This document shows positions 6,689 to 9,388 of a stretch of DNA of 9,388 nucleotides, piece by piece (position 1 is the stretch's first letter; each line of letters opens with the position of its first letter). A program made the translations under genes and the position numbers. This DNA is from Caryophanales bacterium UBA3935 (lineage in GTDB: Bacteria > Bacillota_I > Bacilli_A > ML615J-28 > CAG-698): the NCBI GenBank assembly GCA_002385755.1, contig DGED01000059.1, positions 3,386 to 12,773 on the forward strand, read 5' to 3'. The notes under the pieces were generated by a model, which saw only the letters and a program-made list of their open reading frames with translations, was not told the DNA's origin and did no database searches.

Positions 6689-6717
6689 TTGTATTTAAAC
6701 CCGGGGTAAAGTATAAT
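6689..6717 (+). promoter_or_regulatory. Promoter of the MFS transporter gene, with an inverted repeat in its spacer
   Basis: TTGTAT (6689-6694), 17 nt, TATAAT (6712-6717). The spacer contains an imperfect palindrome at 6694-6710 (TTTAAACCC / GGGGTAAA; six of eight positions pair around a central C), which could be an operator. The hom-to-transporter gap (6681-6748) has no U-tailed hairpin, so read-through from the thr operon is also possible. AAGGA at 6736-6740, 8 nt before the ATG, is the ribosome binding site. Confidence 0.72.
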
Positions 6718-6748
6718 AATATCGAATGTGTAGACAAGGAAAGAGAGT

Positions 6749-8155
6749 ATGAAACTTAACATTAAACAAGTTTTTTATATCGGTTTAGCGTTTTTCGTTA
6801 TTAGCATGTTCGGAAGTCTTTACGACGCGATTATCGGCAAAATGGCGATTAATTCATACGGCCTGGGTCATTTTTGGTCCGGGGTGTTACTCGCGCTGGA
6901 TAATATTTTAGCCCTCTTTTTGATACCGTTGTTCGGGTCGCTTTCCGACAAAACAAAAACGAAACACGGGAGAAGGACCCCGTATATTTTTTGGGGCATT
7001 ATCCTGTCGGCGGTTTTGATTCCCGCCATCGCGATGTTTGACGCCAACCAGCAAAAAAAGGTTCAGGAAGCCGAAATCCCGATTGTCGAAACGATCGAAG
7101 AAACCGAGGACGGCAAGTATTTGTTTAACGGCGAGGTTTACGAGAAAGAAAAAGACGCCCTTAAAGCCCAACAGGCGCTGGTTTTTGAAGTAACAAAAGG
7201 GAATATGACAAATTTCATTTGTTTTCTTCTCGTAATCTTTCTAGTCCTTACCGTCATGGCGGCTTATCGAAGTCCGGCCGTGGCGCTAATGCCGGACGTG
7301 ACGCTAAAACCGCTTCGGAGCAAGGCGAACGCGATTATAAATTTGATGGGCTCGATTGGCGGCGCGTTGTTTCTGGTTATGTCTCACTTCCTGGCGCGGG
7401 ACTATAAAAGCTACGTGACGTTGTTCCTTATCGTTTCGGGGATAATGATCGCATGCTTGCTGATATTCTTGTGGAAAGTGAAGGAGCCGCTCCTGGTGGA
7501 GAAAGTAAACAAGGAAAAACAGTTATACGGGTTCGCCGAGGAAGAAGAGGGGGAAACCCCGGGAGAAGAAGCGCCGATGCCGGCCGATGTCAGGAGAAGT
7601 TTCTTCCTGATTCTGGCCTCGATCGTGTTTTGGTTTATGGCGTATAACGCGGCGATATCAAAGTTTTCCGTCTACGCCCAGCAGGTTCTTGACCTTCATT
7701 TCGCAATGGCTTTGCTGATCGCCCACGGCGTCGCGATGATCGCGTTTTTGCCGATTGGGATTCTTTCCAGCAAAATCGGCCGGAAAAAAATGATAATTAT
7801 CGGCATCATTATCCTGGCCGTCGCTTTCACCTTGGGTATCATCGCCAATAAATCAACAAAATTCCTTATATACGTGACGCTCTCGCTCGCCGGCATCGGC
7901 TGGGCGACGATAAACGTCAATTCTTATCCGATGATCGTGGAAATGTCGAAGGGAAGCAATGTCGGAAAATACACCGGCTTCTATTACACCGCTTCGATGT
8001 CGGCGCAAATCGTGACGCCGATTATCTCCGGTTATTTGATGGAAAACGTTAATTTGCGCACGCTCTTCCCCTACTCGCTTTTCTTCACGTTGCTTGCGCT
8101 CGTGACGATGATGTTTGTGAAACATGGCGACGCGAAAAAAATCGAGCAAGCATAA
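6749..8155 (+). CDS. MFS transporter, GPH/SLC45-like (probable sugar or glycoside carrier)
   Basis: This is a 468-residue polytopic membrane protein with about 12 hydrophobic helices, including roughly 8-28, 42-64, 78-97, 152-173, 195-214, 221-243, 284-305, 317-340, 346-366, 371-393, 405-431 and 436-456. The loop after helix 2 reads GSLSDKTKTKHGRRTP (63-78), an MFS motif-A variant in the form known from GPH and SLC45/sucrose-type carriers. RSPAVALMPDVT (174-185) and NSYPMIVE (391-398) also recall that group, so a sugar or glycoside symporter is the best guess. A hydrophilic insert at about 98-150, rich in Glu and Lys, lies between helices 3 and 4 and should face outside. The central cytoplasmic loop (245-283) carries an acidic stretch EEEEGETPGEE. 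The gene stands alone with its own promoter and terminator; no sugar-processing gene adjoins it. The family is solid; the substrate is unknown. Confidence 0.88.
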   Translation: MKLNIKQVFYIGLAFFVISMFGSLYDAIIGKMAINSYGLGHFWSGVLLALDNILALFLIPLFGSLSDKTKTKHGRRTPYIFWGIILSAVLIPAIAMFDANQQKKVQEAEIPIVETIEETEDGKYLFNGEVYEKEKDALKAQQALVFEVTKGNMTNFICFLLVIFLVLTVMAAYRSPAVALMPDVTLKPLRSKANAIINLMGSIGGALFLVMSHFLARDYKSYVTLFLIVSGIMIACLLIFLWKVKEPLLVEKVNKEKQLYGFAEEEEGETPGEEAPMPADVRRSFFLILASIVFWFMAYNAAISKFSVYAQQVLDLHFAMALLIAHGVAMIAFLPIGILSSKIGRKKMIIIGIIILAVAFTLGIIANKSTKFLIYVTLSLAGIGWATINVNSYPMIVEMSKGSNVGKYTGFYYTASMSAQIVTPIISGYLMENVNLRTLFPYSLFFTLLALVTMMFVKHGDAKKIEQA

Positions 8156-8167
8156 CGGAAGAAAAAA

Positions 8168-8194
8168 CTTACCGACTCCGTCGGTAAGATTTTT
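8168..8194 (+). terminator. Rho-independent terminator of the MFS transporter gene
   Basis: A perfect 9-bp stem CTTACCGAC / GTCGGTAAG with loop TCC, followed by ATTTTT. It lies 13 nt after the transporter stop codon. Confidence 0.92.
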
Positions 8195-8206
8195 CACGGG
8201 CATATT

Positions 8207-8227
8207 TATATAACGCAAAGGATGAGG
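8207..8227 (+). promoter_or_regulatory. Probable -10 region and ribosome binding site of pncB
   Basis: A TATATAAC stretch (8207-8214) could be a -10 box, but no convincing -35 hexamer sits 16-18 nt upstream. AAGGATGAGG (8218-8227) gives a Shine-Dalgarno match at either AAGGA (9 nt before the ATG) or GAGG (4 nt before it). A -10 this close to the ribosome binding site would make a very short leader, as at thrC. Confidence 0.45.
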
Positions 8228-8231
8228 CTTT

Positions 8232-9388
8232 ATGGATAAGACCAATTACACGATGATGTGCGATTTTTACGAACTAACGATGGCGAACGGTTATTTGGAA
8301 GCGGGCGCGGGGGAGACGATAGCTTATTTTGACGTTTTCTTCCGCACTATTCCCGACCAGGGCGGATTCGCCATTGCCTGCGGTCTCGAAGAAATCGTTC
8401 GCTATATCGAAAACCTTCGCTTTACCGGCGAGGATATCGAATATTTACGTTCTAAAAATATATTTCCCGAAAAATTTCTCGATTACTTGAAAAACTTTAA
8501 ATTCACCGGCGATATTTACGCCGTTCCCGAGGGTACCGTTGTCTTTCCCAACGAGCCGGTTTTAATCGTTCGCGCTCCGGCTGCCCAAGCCCAGTTTATC
8601 GAGACATTTGTTCTCACCGTCGTCAACCACCAGTCGCTCATCGCGACCAAGGCGCAACGTATTGTCCGGGCGGCTGAAGGGAGACCGGTTTTCGAGTTCG
8701 GAGCCCGCAGGGCTCACGGGGCGGAGTCGGCCACGCTGGGGGCGCGGGCCGCTTACATCGCCGGTTGCGCCGGGACGTCCTGCACGCTTACCGACAAATT
8801 GTTCGGCGTTCCCGCCGCCGGCACCATGGCTCATTCCTGGGTGCAAATATTTGATAGCGAGTACGAGGCTTTCAGGAAATATTGCGAGACATATCCCGAT
8901 AACGCTTTGCTTTTGGTTGATACTTATGATACCTTAAAAAGCGGGATACCAAACGCGATTAAAGCGTTTAACGAGGTCTTAAAACCGCTCGGAAAGCGAC
9001 CGAAAGGCGTCCGCCTTGATTCCGGAGACATCGCTTATCAGTCGAAGAAAGCCCGCGAGATGTTGGATAAGGCGGGATATCCTGACTGCAAGATATTCGC
9101 CTCGAGTTCCCTTGACGAATATTTGATTCGCGACCTGCTATATCAGGGCGCGAAAATTGACGCTTTTGGCGTCGGCGAGAGACTGATCACCTCGAAAAGC
9201 AGTCCCGTCTTTGACGGCGTCTATAAGCTTTGCGCGGTGGAGATTGACGGAACCATCGTCCCGAGAATCAAAATCAGCGAAAATGTGGAAAAGATTACGA
9301 TCCCGCATTTTAAAAGGGTATACCGTTTATATGACAAAGAGAACCGCAAGGCGATCGCGGACTTGATTACGATCCACGACGAGTATGT
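8232..9388 (+). CDS. pncB: Nicotinate phosphoribosyltransferase, 3' end cut by the window
   Basis: The first 385 codons are present and the frame is open to the window end. The enzyme joins nicotinate to PRPP, coupled to ATP hydrolysis, giving nicotinate mononucleotide in the Preiss-Handler NAD salvage pathway. Motifs seen are DFYELTMANGY at 11-21, the family's N-terminal signature, EFGARRAHG at 155-163, GTMAHSW at 197-203 with the His201 expected to be phosphorylated during ATP coupling, RLDSGD at 261-266 for phosphoribosyl binding, and FGVGERL at 312-318. Firmicute-type enzymes run to about 480-490 residues, so roughly 100 are missing. Nicotinamide PRTase (NAMPT) is less likely given the N-terminal signature and GTMAHS. 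The start is the ATG after AAGGATGAGG. A terminator upstream makes it the start of a new transcription unit. It should act in the cytosol. Confidence 0.96.
   Translation, partial: MDKTNYTMMCDFYELTMANGYLEAGAGETIAYFDVFFRTIPDQGGFAIACGLEEIVRYIENLRFTGEDIEYLRSKNIFPEKFLDYLKNFKFTGDIYAVPEGTVVFPNEPVLIVRAPAAQAQFIETFVLTVVNHQSLIATKAQRIVRAAEGRPVFEFGARRAHGAESATLGARAAYIAGCAGTSCTLTDKLFGVPAAGTMAHSWVQIFDSEYEAFRKYCETYPDNALLLVDTYDTLKSGIPNAIKAFNEVLKPLGKRPKGVRLDSGDIAYQSKKAREMLDKAGYPDCKIFASSSLDEYLIRDLLYQGAKIDAFGVGERLITSKSSPVFDGVYKLCAVEIDGTIVPRIKISENVEKITIPHFKRVYRLYDKENRKAIADLITIHDEY

Noticed and set aside
8608..8937. Alternative-frame open frame of 109 codons on the + strand
   Set aside because: It overlaps conserved motifs of nicotinate phosphoribosyltransferase in another frame and has low-complexity Ser/Arg/Pro content.
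1..9388. CRISPR array, transposon ends, tRNA/rRNA genes or a defence cassette
   Set aside because: No regularly spaced repeats, terminal inverted repeats, tRNA-like cloverleaf or recognisable defence proteins were seen; gaps between genes are all under 160 bases and are accounted for by promoters and terminators.

Overview
The window looks like an ordinary chromosomal segment of an uncultured Gram-positive bacterium, most likely Bacillota and possibly a Bacilli-type lineage; the genus cannot be told. The signs are strong AGGAGG-type ribosome binding sites, near-consensus sigma-A promoters (TTGACA/TATAAT types with 17-18 nt spacers), compact U-tailed hairpin terminators, a CIRCE heat-shock operator and a chromate-transporter-like tail typical of Firmicutes. 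TGA serves as a stop codon (thrB and hom), so the Mollicutes code is not in use. All genes lie on the + strand.

Layout: (1) 1-198, C-terminal end of a ChrA-like membrane protein, closed by a terminator. (2) 199-348, a CIRCE operator overlapping the -35 box of a strong promoter, followed by htpG (Hsp90, 349-2265) and its terminator. (3) 2305-3155, a monocistronic PIG-L/LmbE family deacetylase with its own promoter, whose stop codon lies inside its terminator. (4) 3161-6680, a threonine biosynthesis operon thrC-thrB-hom, with its own promoter, a very short leader and overlapping genes. (5) 6689-8194, an MFS (GPH/SLC45-like) transporter with its own promoter and terminator. (6) 8232-9388, the 5' four-fifths or so of a nicotinate phosphoribosyltransferase gene, cut by the window end.

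Functionally, hom, thrB and thrC carry out the last three steps from aspartate semialdehyde to threonine. HtpG is a protein-folding chaperone apparently placed under HrcA control. PncB recycles nicotinate to NAD. The deacetylase and the transporter are single genes whose substrates cannot be read from sequence. The transcription units are separated by small, complete promoter/terminator cassettes.

No CRISPR array, transposon, tRNA, rRNA, riboswitch or defence/toxin system was seen. The most distinctive points are the CIRCE/-35 overlap at htpG, the shortened C-terminus of homoserine dehydrogenase in place of a full ACT domain, and the extracytoplasmic insert of the MFS transporter. I see no convincing undescribed system.
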